Shown: piece by piece, positions 45,436 through 53,752 of the stretch | Layout: each line of letters opens with the position of its first letter | Numbering within the stretch: the stretch's first letter is position 1 | Assembly (NCBI GenBank): GCA_937965795.1 | Contig: CALCMD010000038.1 | Location: 1-64,000, forward strand | Direction of reading: 5' to 3' | Source of the DNA: an uncultured Lachnospiraceae bacterium | Lineage (GTDB): Bacteria; Bacillota; Clostridia; Lachnospirales; Lachnospiraceae | Length of the DNA: 64,000 nt | Made by a program: the position numbers and the translations under genes | The notes under the pieces: generated by a model | The model's input: the letters and a program-made list of their open reading frames with translations, nothing else | Told to the model about the DNA's origin: nothing | Databases searched by the model: none

Positions 45436-46337
45436 GCCTGATACGTCACGAACATATCTATCAGGCAATCAAAGAGGAACATGAAAAACACAATTATCCG
45501 ATTCTTACATTGTGTAAACTTGGTGGGATTTCCAGGGCAGCCTATTACAAATGGCTTAATCATAAAGAAACAGCTAATGATAAATTGAATCAGGAATTGG
45601 CAGATAAACTGGAACAATTGCATGAAAAGCATCCAGATATGGGCTACAGAAGGCTGAATGACAAATTACGGCATGATGACAGTATCCTTGTGAATGACAA
45701 GCGAATTCTTCGCATTTGTAGAAAGAAACAAATCAAATCAAACTTAAAGTATCGTTATGACGGATGCACAAGACCGTCAAAAAATCCTGCATTTATTGCA
45801 GAAAATGTTCTTAATAGAGATTTTACGGCAGAACATCCAAATGAGAAATGGGTTACAGATGTGACCGAATTTAAGTATGGAACTACGTTTGATAACGTAC
45901 ACAAACTATATTTAAGTGCTATCTTAGATTTATGTGATCACCGTCCTGTCGCATATGTTATTGGGGATAGTAATAATAATACACTTGTGTTTGAAACATT
46001 TGATATGGCAGTTGCTGCGAATCCGGATGCTCATCCGATTTTTCACAGTGACAGAGGATGCCAATACACATCCCGAACATTCCATCAGAAGTTAGAAGCA
46101 GCTGGAATGACACAAAGCATGTCACGAGTAGCCCACTGCACAGATAATGGGCCGATGGAGGGGTTCTGGGGAATCCTAAAACGAGAAATGTACTACAAAC
46201 AGAAATTTCATACCAGAGAAGAATTAGTTCGGGCAATTACGGAATATATGGATTACTATACAAACGACCGTCCACAGCGTGGACTCGGAATCCTAACACC
46301 GATGGAATTTTACGAAAAACAATTATTAGCAGCATAA
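45432..46337 (+). CDS. IS3-family transposase OrfB (DDE catalytic part)
   Basis: The product is about 301 residues. An HTH_21-like region (ISRAAYYKWLNHKE and MGYRRLNDKLRHD) precedes the rve-type DDE integrase core: EKWVTDVTEF holds the first Asp, HSDRGCQYTS the second, and NGPMEGFWGILKREM the Glu. The start is uncertain. A CTG at 45432 lies 5 bases after AGGAGG and overlaps the orfA stop; a TTG at 45510 is another option, and most product may come from frameshifting as OrfAB. The coordinates use the CTG. Confidence 0.85.
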   Translation: MSLIRHEHIYQAIKEEHEKHNYPILTLCKLGGISRAAYYKWLNHKETANDKLNQELADKLEQLHEKHPDMGYRRLNDKLRHDDSILVNDKRILRICRKKQIKSNLKYRYDGCTRPSKNPAFIAENVLNRDFTAEHPNEKWVTDVTEFKYGTTFDNVHKLYLSAILDLCDHRPVAYVIGDSNNNTLVFETFDMAVAANPDAHPIFHSDRGCQYTSRTFHQKLEAAGMTQSMSRVAHCTDNGPMEGFWGILKREMYYKQKFHTREELVRAITEYMDYYTNDRPQRGLGILTPMEFYEKQLLAA

Positions 46338-46340
46338 AAA

Positions 46341-46366
46341 TGTTGCCCGGCATATACCGGGCAACA
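46341..46366 (+). terminator. Hairpin after orfB inside the IS element
   Basis: A perfect 10-base stem (TGTTGCCCGG at 46341-46350 with CCGGGCAACA at 46357-46366) has a 6-base loop. A T-rich stretch starts about 10 bases later (TTATATTTTTTTAATT). It probably ends the transposase transcript and may also partly replace the ugd terminator that the insertion broke. Confidence 0.55.
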
Positions 46367-46443
46367 CAAAACTTTATATTTTTTTAATTGTCTACTTGAC
46401 GGGGCGCACACCATTCAGATTACGGGGCATTTCTTTTTCTGTT

Positions 46444-47625
46444 TTAACTTTCGCCTCTTCGGAACAGATTCCGGATCTTCAAAGGCAGATACAGCATCTT
46501 CGCTCCTAACCGATACTCCCGGCATGCGAGAAGATCATGCTTTTCCTTTTCAAGACCTCGGATTCCGTCTGCTAATCTCATTTTATCCTGATAGTCTCCC
46601 TCCAGGCAGCGGTCTCTCTCCTCTTTCAAATCCTGTATCCGGTACCGCAGAAAATCCGGATAATCCCCCTTCTGCATCACCTGGTAAAATCCATACATTC
46701 TGCGGACATAAGCGTGAAAATACTCCTCCGGCTGTCCGTCGATTGACAGCTTTTCCAGCAGTTCTTCTTTCAGCCTATGATAAAGCGCCTCCTGTCCCCT
46801 TCCGTTCTCCTGGGAATTCAGATTCGCCATACAGCCATCCAGCGCATGATTCACAAAACTTCTCTGCACCTGGAAAAATACATTCTTTTTCTCCAGATAT
46901 TCTTTCAGCGCCAGAAATGCGTAAAAAAAGTCCAGCGGCGCTTCCTGATTCGTCGTCTGGCAGCTTCCGGCAATCCCTACCCGGTAAGAAACAAACTCTT
47001 TCCTGACCGTGGTGATCTTCTCTGCTTCCATCAGCGCCGTACAGGTAAAAAGCAGGTCATTCGTCCGCCTGATCTCCTGAAATTTCAAACCGTGCTCCAG
47101 GACAAAGGAACGCAGAAACATCTTATTCCAGGGCCAGTTATGAAAAGCATTAAACACAGCCTCCGGCATATCCCTCCAGCAGAACACCTCCTGCCTGGGT
47201 AAAAATTCTTCCCGCATGGCTGCCGGTTCCGGCGTCTCAAATCCCAAATCTTCATGATAGCACTTCGCTTTACAGACGCAGATCTGCGCGCCGGTTTCTT
47301 CGCAGCGTGCGGACATCTCCTCCAGCATTTCCGGCAAAAAGAAATCGTCAGAATCCAGAAAGACCAGATACTTTCCTTTCGCATGTTTCATGCCCAGATT
47401 TCTCGCCGCGCCGCCGCCGCTGTTTTTCTGCGTCAGGATGCGCAGCCTTTGATCCAAACGGCTTTTTTCTTTTAAAATCTCCACCGACCTGTCAGAAGAG
47501 CCGTCGTCCACACAGATCACTTCCATTTCCCGTAACGTCTGTCCCAGTATGCTTTCTATACATTGCTCCAGATATGGTTCCGTATTGTATACCGGAACGA
47601 TCACGGATACTTTGATTTCTTCCAT
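46444..47625 (-). CDS. GT2 family glycosyltransferase
   Basis: This 393-residue paralogue of the 42049 protein has VSVIVPVYNTEPYLEQCIES, VICVDDGSSDRS, GGGAARNLGM and the metal-binding LDSDDFFLPE, then FCWRDMP and a coiled coil at about 335-375. It is the last gene of the priming-transferase operon. Its stop lies 8 bases from the right arm of the former ugd terminator, so the IS insertion also changed its 3-prime flank. The role is addition of one sugar to the lipid-linked intermediate. Confidence 0.86.
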   Translation of the reverse strand: MEEIKVSVIVPVYNTEPYLEQCIESILGQTLREMEVICVDDGSSDRSVEILKEKSRLDQRLRILTQKNSGGGAARNLGMKHAKGKYLVFLDSDDFFLPEMLEEMSARCEETGAQICVCKAKCYHEDLGFETPEPAAMREEFLPRQEVFCWRDMPEAVFNAFHNWPWNKMFLRSFVLEHGLKFQEIRRTNDLLFTCTALMEAEKITTVRKEFVSYRVGIAGSCQTTNQEAPLDFFYAFLALKEYLEKKNVFFQVQRSFVNHALDGCMANLNSQENGRGQEALYHRLKEELLEKLSIDGQPEEYFHAYVRRMYGFYQVMQKGDYPDFLRYRIQDLKEERDRCLEGDYQDKMRLADGIRGLEKEKHDLLACREYRLGAKMLYLPLKIRNLFRRGES

Positions 47626-47631
47626 ATTCTG

Positions 47632-48417
47632 TCATTCTCCCTGTTTCTGTACTCTGCTTCGTCTGCCCCTGAAATGTGCGCCCGCATATTTCGCTGCGCC
47701 ATGAAACGCATACCGCACAAAACACCAGCAGGATTTTACGATTCCAAAACCCATATAGCGATAAACCTTAAAGGTCATCCCTGCGGATTTCAATTTTGTT
47801 CCCGATTTTCCACTGCTGCTCAGACGGTATTTCAGAAGCGGCTCATTCACGGCACATGCCTTTCCATATTTTTGCAGAATCCGAAGCCACATAATATAAT
47901 CCTCATGGCTGTCCTCATGGCACATAGGAAACTCTTTCGCGACTTCCGTCCGCAGCAGAACCGCTGAACAGTTGATACAATTACTTCCCAGCATCTGCCG
48001 GTAGGTGATCTCTTCAGACACAGGAATCACTCTTCCCGTCAGCTCCCCGTCCGGCGTTACCAGTTCCCTCCCTGTCGTACACAGGACATCCCCGGTCTCT
48101 TCCATCCGCGCAAGCTGCTTTTTCAGTTTTCCTTCCTCCCACCAGTCGTCAGAATCCAGAAAGGCCACGTATTTCCCCCGCGCGAGCTTCACGCCAAGAT
48201 TTCTGGAGCCGGAAGCCCCCAGATTTTCTTCATTCCTATGATAATGAACGATCGGATTTTCCTGATATGCAGCCATCACAGGCGCGAGATCCTCCTGGCT
48301 TCCGTTATCCAGAACCAGGATTTCCATAGAAACATCCTGTATCAATGCGGAATCAATCGCCTTTCCCAGCGTCCTGCTGCAATTATACGCAGGAATCACC
48401 ACGGAAATAAGGGGCAT
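47632..48417 (-). CDS. GT2 family glycosyltransferase
   Basis: This 261-residue single-domain GT2 protein has PLISVVIPAYNCSRTLGKAI, VLDNGSQEDLA, LGASGSRNLGVK and the metal-binding LDSDDWWEEG. The tail is short and basic. I use the ATG at 48417, with AGGGG 5 bases upstream; longer in-frame starts would overlap the priming-transferase gene. Its position directly after the priming enzyme makes it a candidate for adding the second sugar of the repeat unit. Confidence 0.84.
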   Translation of the reverse strand: MPLISVVIPAYNCSRTLGKAIDSALIQDVSMEILVLDNGSQEDLAPVMAAYQENPIVHYHRNEENLGASGSRNLGVKLARGKYVAFLDSDDWWEEGKLKKQLARMEETGDVLCTTGRELVTPDGELTGRVIPVSEEITYRQMLGSNCINCSAVLLRTEVAKEFPMCHEDSHEDYIMWLRILQKYGKACAVNEPLLKYRLSSSGKSGTKLKSAGMTFKVYRYMGFGIVKSCWCFVRYAFHGAAKYAGAHFRGRRSRVQKQGE

Positions 48418-48428
48418 GTCCGCCCCTT

Positions 48429-49817
48429 TTATTTTTGATTCCCGTTCTTTTCTTTCGTTGCCGCCGTTACCTGCCATTGCTCCACTCCCTCGGTATTTTC
48501 CTTTTGAAAAAGGATTTTAAATGTAAGGAATAACAGTTTCATATCCAGAAAGAAACTGTAATTTTCAATATACGTCAAATCCAGCTTCAGCTTATCATAA
48601 GGCGTCGTGTTATACTTTCCATACACCTGCGCATACCCGGTAAGCCCAGCTTTCATTTTCAGACGATAATCAAACTCCGGTATCTCCCGCTTGTACTCCT
48701 CAGCGATCTCCGGGCGCTCCGGCCGAGGCCCTACCAGGGACATATCGCCCTTCAAAATATTAAAAAGCTGAGGAAGCTCGTCAAAATGGATATTTCTGAG
48801 TACCTTGCCCACGGGAGTTACACGGCTGTCATGCTTCATGGCAAGCCTGGCGCCCGTTTTTTCGGAATTCACCCGCATACTGCGAAACTTCAGAACATAA
48901 AAAATCTTTCCATTTTCTGTCAGACGCTCCTGCTTATAAAATACCGGGCCTCTGTCATATGCTTTGATCAGAATGGCGATCAACAGCATAAAGGGCGAGG
49001 CCAGCGCCACGCCGACAAAAGACACGACAAGATCAAAAACTCTTTTCGCAAACCTCTGCTCTGCCGTCAGCCCTCTGTTTCGAAACAGCATCAGGGTCGT
49101 GTCAAACAAATGAATGGAGTCCGCACTTTGCAGCATAATATCCGAAAGCTTGGGAATGCTGTAGCACCGGATATTTTTCTCAAAACAATATTTCAGAAGT
49201 ACATTTCTCTCATGGGAACCTATATCCCCCAGAATCACATTTTTATAGGAATTGATCTTCTCTTTCAGCGCCTTCTCACCTTTGCTCAGATGGATCGTCT
49301 CGCAGATATGGTACTTGTCCTCCCTTGAGGATATTTTATGAATCAGATCTACCGGGCTGTGTTCCCCATAAACCAGCAGCATCCTTCTCGGAGGATAGAT
49401 CTTCGCATAAATCCAGCGCATGAAAACGACCCAGACCGCCACGACCGCCGCATTGAAAAACGTCATATACACCATAGGCGCCACATGAGCTCCAAATTTC
49501 CATCGCCCGATCAAAGCAAGCTGAAGGTAAGTAATAATATTGACACACAACACGGATAAAAGCTGTGAAAACAGTACGTCAAACACCCGGAGGTATCCGA
49601 TCTTAAATCCTCCGTACAATTTATAAAAAATAAAGAGCATCAGTGCATACTGCCCAATCACCACATAATTTCCCCGAAACCAGAACTTCTTGCCGATTAC
49701 CCCTGCGTCTGCATAACAGTGAAACCAGACATAAGCAAACGCGCCCGTCTGGACAACCATAATGAGAAGGGATGCCAAAAACATGATGATTCTCTTATAT
49801 TGTTCCCTACGTTCCAT
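48429..49817 (-). CDS. Priming polyprenyl-phosphate glycosyl-1-phosphate transferase (WbaP/CpsE type)
   Basis: This 462-residue protein has four or five N-terminal membrane helices, a central Rossmann-like domain (MLLVYGEHSPVDLIHKI) and a C-terminal bacterial sugar transferase domain. The C-terminal domain shows FAKRVFDLVVSFVGV, KFRSMRVNSEKTG, the core LRNIHFDELPQLFNILKGDM, SLVGPRPERPEI and KAGLTGYAQVYGKYNT. It transfers a sugar-1-phosphate to undecaprenyl phosphate and so starts the repeat unit. Galactose or glucose is usual in this family; a HexNAc or diNAcBac-like sugar cannot be ruled out. Its operon starts from the promoter at 49925 through a structured leader. Confidence 0.93.
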   Translation of the reverse strand: MERREQYKRIIMFLASLLIMVVQTGAFAYVWFHCYADAGVIGKKFWFRGNYVVIGQYALMLFIFYKLYGGFKIGYLRVFDVLFSQLLSVLCVNIITYLQLALIGRWKFGAHVAPMVYMTFFNAAVVAVWVVFMRWIYAKIYPPRRMLLVYGEHSPVDLIHKISSREDKYHICETIHLSKGEKALKEKINSYKNVILGDIGSHERNVLLKYCFEKNIRCYSIPKLSDIMLQSADSIHLFDTTLMLFRNRGLTAEQRFAKRVFDLVVSFVGVALASPFMLLIAILIKAYDRGPVFYKQERLTENGKIFYVLKFRSMRVNSEKTGARLAMKHDSRVTPVGKVLRNIHFDELPQLFNILKGDMSLVGPRPERPEIAEEYKREIPEFDYRLKMKAGLTGYAQVYGKYNTTPYDKLKLDLTYIENYSFFLDMKLLFLTFKILFQKENTEGVEQWQVTAATKEKNGNQK

Positions 49818-49833
49818 ATTCTCTCCTTTGTTA

Positions 49834-49908
49834 CCGAAAGAACCTGCCGCTGGCAGCTTCTTCGGATGCTTGGCAACAGAAACAGCAGACCCGTCCGTCC
49901 GGCCTGCT
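49834..49908 (-). promoter_or_regulatory. Two-hairpin leader ahead of the priming transferase gene
   Basis: Within the leader of about 100 bases, reading on the minus strand, a first stem (49901-49908 with 49884-49891; 8 pairs, one G-U, 9-base loop) is followed by a second imperfect stem (49852-49865 with 49834-49848). The second ends close to the AAAGGAG ribosome site. Neither is followed by a T run, so they do not look like plain terminators. Such hairpins ahead of polysaccharide operons are used by LoaP/NusG-type antiterminators in Clostridia; that role here is a guess. Confidence 0.45.
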
Positions 49909-49924
49909 CTTCCAAACTAATCAC

Positions 49925-49953
49925 ATTTTACAACATTCCTCCCCAAATGACAA
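49925..49953 (-). promoter_or_regulatory. Promoter of the priming-transferase operon
   Basis: On the minus strand, TTGTCA (49948-49953) and TAAAAT (49925-49930) are separated by 17 bases, with TG placed ahead of the -10 box. It lies immediately after the ORF ending at 49962 and would drive the genes 48429, 47632 and 46444. Confidence 0.72.
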
Positions 49954-49961
49954 CAAAAACC

Positions 49962-50738
49962 TCACCTGCCATCCTCCATATCCCGATAAATGATATAAGT
50001 ATTCACATTTCCCACCGTTTCATACCCCAGAGCCTGGATATTTTCATCCTGCCATTCGTTTGCAGGATAAATCAAAAAATTACAGTCCAGCTTTCTGGAA
50101 AGTCTGGCAATCTTCTGAAAATCCGGAGATTCCTTCAGCATTTCGGCCGCCAGCCTTTTTCCTTTTTTCCCCGTATTTCCACGCCTTCCATATGCCAGCC
50201 TGATCTTCGGGTCATACTGTCTGATGAATCCAACCAGCTCTTCCGGCGCCGTGACTCTGATCTCCCCGTCCTCCGGCGCGTTTTCTTCCATGATATCGCA
50301 CGCCCAGCAGACCTCCGGCGGAAGCTTTAAAAGATTTCCCGCCCTCTGAAACGGCCCGTCCTCTCCGTATACGCAATGCCCTGACAAAACGATCAAAACC
50401 GTAAAAAGCACAAGAACGCCTGCTCCTGCCGCTTTACTTTTCTGCCTTTTCCATATCCTGACCGCCGTATAGGAAAGGATTACCGGAATCGGCAGCAGCC
50501 AGAACATTCTCCAGTAGACCAGTTCCCCGATGCAGTAATCCATGATGATCTTCGCCGTTACCGGACAGAGATACAAAATAGCAAAAATTCCCGTATAGGC
50601 CCCAAACAGCCGTCTCTTATCCCGCTCCTCTTTCGCCAGGAGCAGATACAGAAGCGCAAGCAGAAACAGGGCGAACTGCCAGCTTTCCCCTACATACCAT
50701 CCAAACATTTTTACGGCTGACTTTAGTATTTCCATCAT
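49962..50738 (-). CDS. Membrane protein with soluble C-terminal domain, possible second half of a split GT-C-like enzyme
   Basis: This 258-residue protein has about four membrane helices in the first 125 residues and a soluble alpha/beta domain of about 120 residues. In plan it looks like the C-terminal half of the 600-residue GT-C-like proteins elsewhere in the locus (for example 14423), which also end in such a domain. It has its own strong ribosome site (TTAGGAGGAAACG) and starts 34 bases after the 50773 gene. The two may be subunits of one enzyme or an old split gene. No family could be named with certainty. Confidence 0.6.
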   Translation of the reverse strand: MMEILKSAVKMFGWYVGESWQFALFLLALLYLLLAKEERDKRRLFGAYTGIFAILYLCPVTAKIIMDYCIGELVYWRMFWLLPIPVILSYTAVRIWKRQKSKAAGAGVLVLFTVLIVLSGHCVYGEDGPFQRAGNLLKLPPEVCWACDIMEENAPEDGEIRVTAPEELVGFIRQYDPKIRLAYGRRGNTGKKGKRLAAEMLKESPDFQKIARLSRKLDCNFLIYPANEWQDENIQALGYETVGNVNTYIIYRDMEDGR

Positions 50739-50772
50739 CGTTTCCTCCTAATTCACGCTGCGCCCTTTTTCG

Positions 50773-51804
50773 CTACAGCGCAAGATAAACCGCCGCACAT
50801 ACCACACAGGGCAGGGTACAAAGAATGGCCAGTCCCAACTGTTTCCACTGCTTTTTCAAAAGTCCGTACAGAAAGCCGAAAATCCCCAGCATAACAGGAG
50901 CCAGCATAATTCCCATAGACGAAACGAGACAGCAGGCAGTCATAAGGACAAACAGAGCCGCCCAGTCTCCTGTTCCCGGCATTCCCTGAAATACTCTCAT
51001 CCCGAAATAAAACAGCGCCGGAAGCAGCACAGCCGCCAGCATCGCCTTTCCCTGCCAGATGCGGATCAGCAGAAACGTACCCTGGGTAAATACGGAATAA
51101 TAGGAAAACATATGAACCAGCGACAGGAAACACAGGAACATTCCCGTGGATTTCACATCCTGCCGGAAGAATCTCTGTCCCATCAAAGCATAGATTCCGT
51201 ATGCGAGCAGCACAAAAAAGACTGGCATCACGGAGTGCGCCACCGCTGCCGGGCTCATCCGCACCATTTCTCCGTAAAATGCGAGCAGAACCGGAAACGG
51301 TGACAGGACATACCGGGAAGGCAGCGTGCTTACTGCATTTCCGGTGTATGCACTATACTGAAACATGGTATTTGTTTCCAGCGTTGTCGCAGCCGTTCCC
51401 ACATAAAACGAATCATCCAGATCCGTGGACATCCCTGCCGCATAAATGCCAATCTGCACGGCAATCAGCAGAACCGCCGCCAGGCACGGCCACGGCAGGC
51501 GGCGAAGCTTTTTCATCCTCTCCAACGTAAGCGGAAGAATACGTTTTCTCCCGCAGACAGCAGAAAGAACCGTCAGAATCAGAATCGCTGCGCCATAGGA
51601 ATATTTCAGCACGGAAAAAGGCATACGAAGGAAAATCATCGGTAAGGCCATGACTTCAAATACAGCAAACATCCCTATATAACCGCAGAACAGCGTCAGC
51701 AGGAAGCTGTTCCCGTTTTCCTTCATTCTTCCTGTAAATCCCAGCCCTGCTAAAAATGGAATCACCAGAAACCACAGCAGGATCAAAATCGCTTTTGCTA
51801 CCAC
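50773..51804 (-). CDS. Multi-pass membrane protein, DUF6077-like, possible first half of a GT-C-like enzyme
   Basis: This 343-residue protein has about ten hydrophobic segments and resembles DUF6077-type membrane proteins. After the third or fourth helix it has MSTDLDDSFYVGTAAT, an acidic motif in the place where GT-C transferases bind their lipid-phosphate sugar. It starts with GTG after an AGAGGG site. It ends abruptly after a helix without the soluble C-terminal domain of related proteins; that part seems to be encoded by the next gene (49962). It shares a transcription unit with the secreted amidase. Confidence 0.6.
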   Translation of the reverse strand: MVAKAILILLWFLVIPFLAGLGFTGRMKENGNSFLLTLFCGYIGMFAVFEVMALPMIFLRMPFSVLKYSYGAAILILTVLSAVCGRKRILPLTLERMKKLRRLPWPCLAAVLLIAVQIGIYAAGMSTDLDDSFYVGTAATTLETNTMFQYSAYTGNAVSTLPSRYVLSPFPVLLAFYGEMVRMSPAAVAHSVMPVFFVLLAYGIYALMGQRFFRQDVKSTGMFLCFLSLVHMFSYYSVFTQGTFLLIRIWQGKAMLAAVLLPALFYFGMRVFQGMPGTGDWAALFVLMTACCLVSSMGIMLAPVMLGIFGFLYGLLKKQWKQLGLAILCTLPCVVCAAVYLAL

Positions 51805-51828
51805 AAAATTCCCTCTTTCTTTCGGGCG

Positions 51829-53697
51829 TTACCGATTCGTACACACGCCCTCTTTATCAAATTTGTACCTCACACCGTCGATTACTTTTGACCGGTTCTG
51901 AAGCGCATAGCCCCGTTTGCTGAAATAATACCACTTTCTTCCTGTTTTTACCCATGCCTGTTTTCGCATGACTCCTTTATTTTTGCTGAAAAAATATTTT
52001 CTGTCCTTATACGTCACGAGCCCTGTCGTTTTTCGCCCCTGGCTGTTCAGATAATATTCTTCTCCGTCAACGGTCACGATGCCCTTCTTCATCCTGCCTT
52101 CTTTATCAAAGTAATAGTAGTATTTTCCAAGTTTGGCCCATCCCGTCCGCGCGGCGCCATTTTTCTTTATAAAATAATACGTATGTCCCTTCCATGTTTT
52201 CCATCCGCTCTGGAGTACTCCGTTTTTGTCCGCATAATAACGGTTTCCGTCTATCCCCTGAATAAAGCCTTTTTTCAGTACCCCTTTGCTGTTGAAGTAA
52301 TACAGCTTCCCATCAATCCTTGCTACGCCGGTCTGCCCAACGCCATCGCTGTTAAAATAGTGCTTCTGTCGGCCAAACTCTTTCCATCCGGTTACGCGGT
52401 ATCCGTTTTCATCCAGATAATACCACGAACCGTCCAGATTCAGCCATCCATTTCCGGCACGCTGTCCATCCGCGCCTACATAGAACCACTTTCCTTTTTC
52501 CTGATTCCATCCGGTCAGTACTTTTTTCTGCAATCCATAATATTTGGCTATCGCTGTGGCATCCGCCACACCGAGCTTTTTCATCTTCGCATTGCTTCCA
52601 TAATATTTTACACAGTCCTCCGGATTGCTGACAAAACCGTGTTCTACGATCATCCCCGGAAATCCGGCCTGTACGCTATACCTTACAATCGCATAATAAT
52701 CTGCCAGTTTCCCATTGGGATAAGTATTCCCTGTTTCCGACAGCTTATAAACCAGATCTCTGTTTTTAAATCCAATATTTTCAAGCTCCGCCAGGATCGT
52801 CCTGGCAATCACTGCTGTCTCCTTTGCCTGGCCCGGCCTATAATTTCCGGAAGACACCATAACCTCGGCTCCTGTCGCCGTCGTCTGTGTTTCCAGGGTG
52901 GAATTGATGTGCTGGCTGACCAGCACCGTTGCTCCCACGCTTGCGGCATAATCCACTCTCTCCTGTAACCCGACTGCCACATCCGAGTTCCTGGTCAGAT
53001 AGACTTTTACCCCTGCATATTTTTCAAGCTCCTGCTTTGTATATTTGGAAATTTTTAACGTGATTTCTTTTTCCATATAGGTCACGCTGTTCCAGGTTCT
53101 GTATGCACCGCCGTCAGAGCCGCCATGTCCCGGATCAAGCACTACGACAATATCGCCCGCCACACGATTCAGGCCGTTCCCCGGCGTGAGTTCCACTTCT
53201 TTTGTACGCCCGGAAATTTTTGTGGAAGTTTCTGCTTCTTCCAGGGCTGCGCCAACCTCCGCGGCGTCTTCTGCCACCGGTATTTCTTCCGTCTCTTCTT
53301 CTACAGCAGCCGACAGCGTATCCTCTGCATTTCTGAATTCCTGAATGTCAAACACATGCTCTCCTCCGCCGCATCCGACAGTCAGGGAACGCATCTGCTC
53401 TTCCCGTATTACCGTCCCTTCCATAAGAAACGCCGCATATCCATCCAGTACTTCGACTGCCGATATGCTTCGGATCTCTTCTCCCTCTTGCCAGGAAAGT
53501 TCTGCCCGTTCCAGGCTCTCCCCGCCTGTCCGGACCGAAGCAACGATCACCTGGCCGCCTGTGCCGTCTTCTCCCGTATAAAGATACTCCAGCACCGGAG
53601 CGCTCTCTGCCGCCGCTGCCTGTTTTCCAGGCGTGATCCAAAAGATGCCCGCCACCAGAAAAAGTAACAGCAAAATACCTCGCTTCTGTTTCTTCAT
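51829..53697 (-). CDS. Secreted N-acetylmuramoyl-L-alanine amidase with wall-binding repeats
   Basis: This 622-residue protein has a signal peptide (MKKQKRGILLLLFLVAGIFW, cut near AAAAES), an extracytoplasmic stretch with an acidic linker, and an Amidase_3 domain at about 180-390. The zinc and catalytic residues are visible: LDPGHGGSDGG, TYMEKEI, VSQHINS and IVEHGFVSN. The last about 230 residues are choline-binding-type repeats (GxWYYxDxxGxxxTGW pattern), about ten copies. It cuts the bond between MurNAc and the stem peptide. The ATG at 53697 fits; a longer frame would begin within the promoter at 53753-53781. Confidence 0.93.
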   Translation of the reverse strand: MKKQKRGILLLLFLVAGIFWITPGKQAAAAESAPVLEYLYTGEDGTGGQVIVASVRTGGESLERAELSWQEGEEIRSISAVEVLDGYAAFLMEGTVIREEQMRSLTVGCGGGEHVFDIQEFRNAEDTLSAAVEEETEEIPVAEDAAEVGAALEEAETSTKISGRTKEVELTPGNGLNRVAGDIVVVLDPGHGGSDGGAYRTWNSVTYMEKEITLKISKYTKQELEKYAGVKVYLTRNSDVAVGLQERVDYAASVGATVLVSQHINSTLETQTTATGAEVMVSSGNYRPGQAKETAVIARTILAELENIGFKNRDLVYKLSETGNTYPNGKLADYYAIVRYSVQAGFPGMIVEHGFVSNPEDCVKYYGSNAKMKKLGVADATAIAKYYGLQKKVLTGWNQEKGKWFYVGADGQRAGNGWLNLDGSWYYLDENGYRVTGWKEFGRQKHYFNSDGVGQTGVARIDGKLYYFNSKGVLKKGFIQGIDGNRYYADKNGVLQSGWKTWKGHTYYFIKKNGAARTGWAKLGKYYYYFDKEGRMKKGIVTVDGEEYYLNSQGRKTTGLVTYKDRKYFFSKNKGVMRKQAWVKTGRKWYYFSKRGYALQNRSKVIDGVRYKFDKEGVCTNR

Positions 53698-53752
53698 AAT
53701 TTGTTTTCCCCTTTTAATTCTTACAAGACCAATCTCATGATACTCCGTTGCT

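Larger units (their letters stand above)
44697..46413 (+). mobile_element. IS3-family insertion sequence (IS150-like), apparently complete
   Basis: The element is 1717 bases long. Its ends are imperfect inverted repeats that begin with the family-typical TG: TGATATGCTCCC on the left and, read inward on the other strand, TGGTGTGCGCCC on the right. A second matching block follows (GTAGACAGTT versus GTAGACAATT) and then an A-rich stretch. A 3-base direct repeat TTC flanks it (44694-44696 and 46414-46416). It carries orfA and orfB in a -1 frame relation. Both frames are intact, so the element may be active. It is visibly richer in A and T than its neighbours. Confidence 0.9.
44674..46435 (+). terminator. 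Intrinsic ugd terminator split by an IS3 insertion in its loop
   Basis: The left arm is 44674-44689 and the right arm 46420-46435. They are 16-base complementary arms with one U-G pair, and a T-rich run (TTTCTGTTTT) follows the right arm. Removing the IS element and one copy of its 3-base target repeat leaves a 10-base loop (44690-44696 plus 46417-46419), the shape of a normal strong terminator. The two arms are now about 1.7 kb apart, so the hairpin should no longer form efficiently after ugd. Confidence 0.8.

Noticed and set aside
44674..46435. The 16-base inverted repeat AAGAAATGCCC...GTAA was first taken as the IS ends.
   Set aside because: It gives no target duplication and does not begin with TG. 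Ends at 44697 and 46413 have matching TG-tipped repeats and a TTC duplication, and the outer repeat is the broken terminator.
50753..51133. A frame overlapping the DUF6077-like gene, considered as evidence for a recent frameshift.
   Set aside because: It is Gly/Ala-rich shadow coding without membrane pattern. The downstream gene has its own strong ribosome site, so a fresh frameshift is unlikely.
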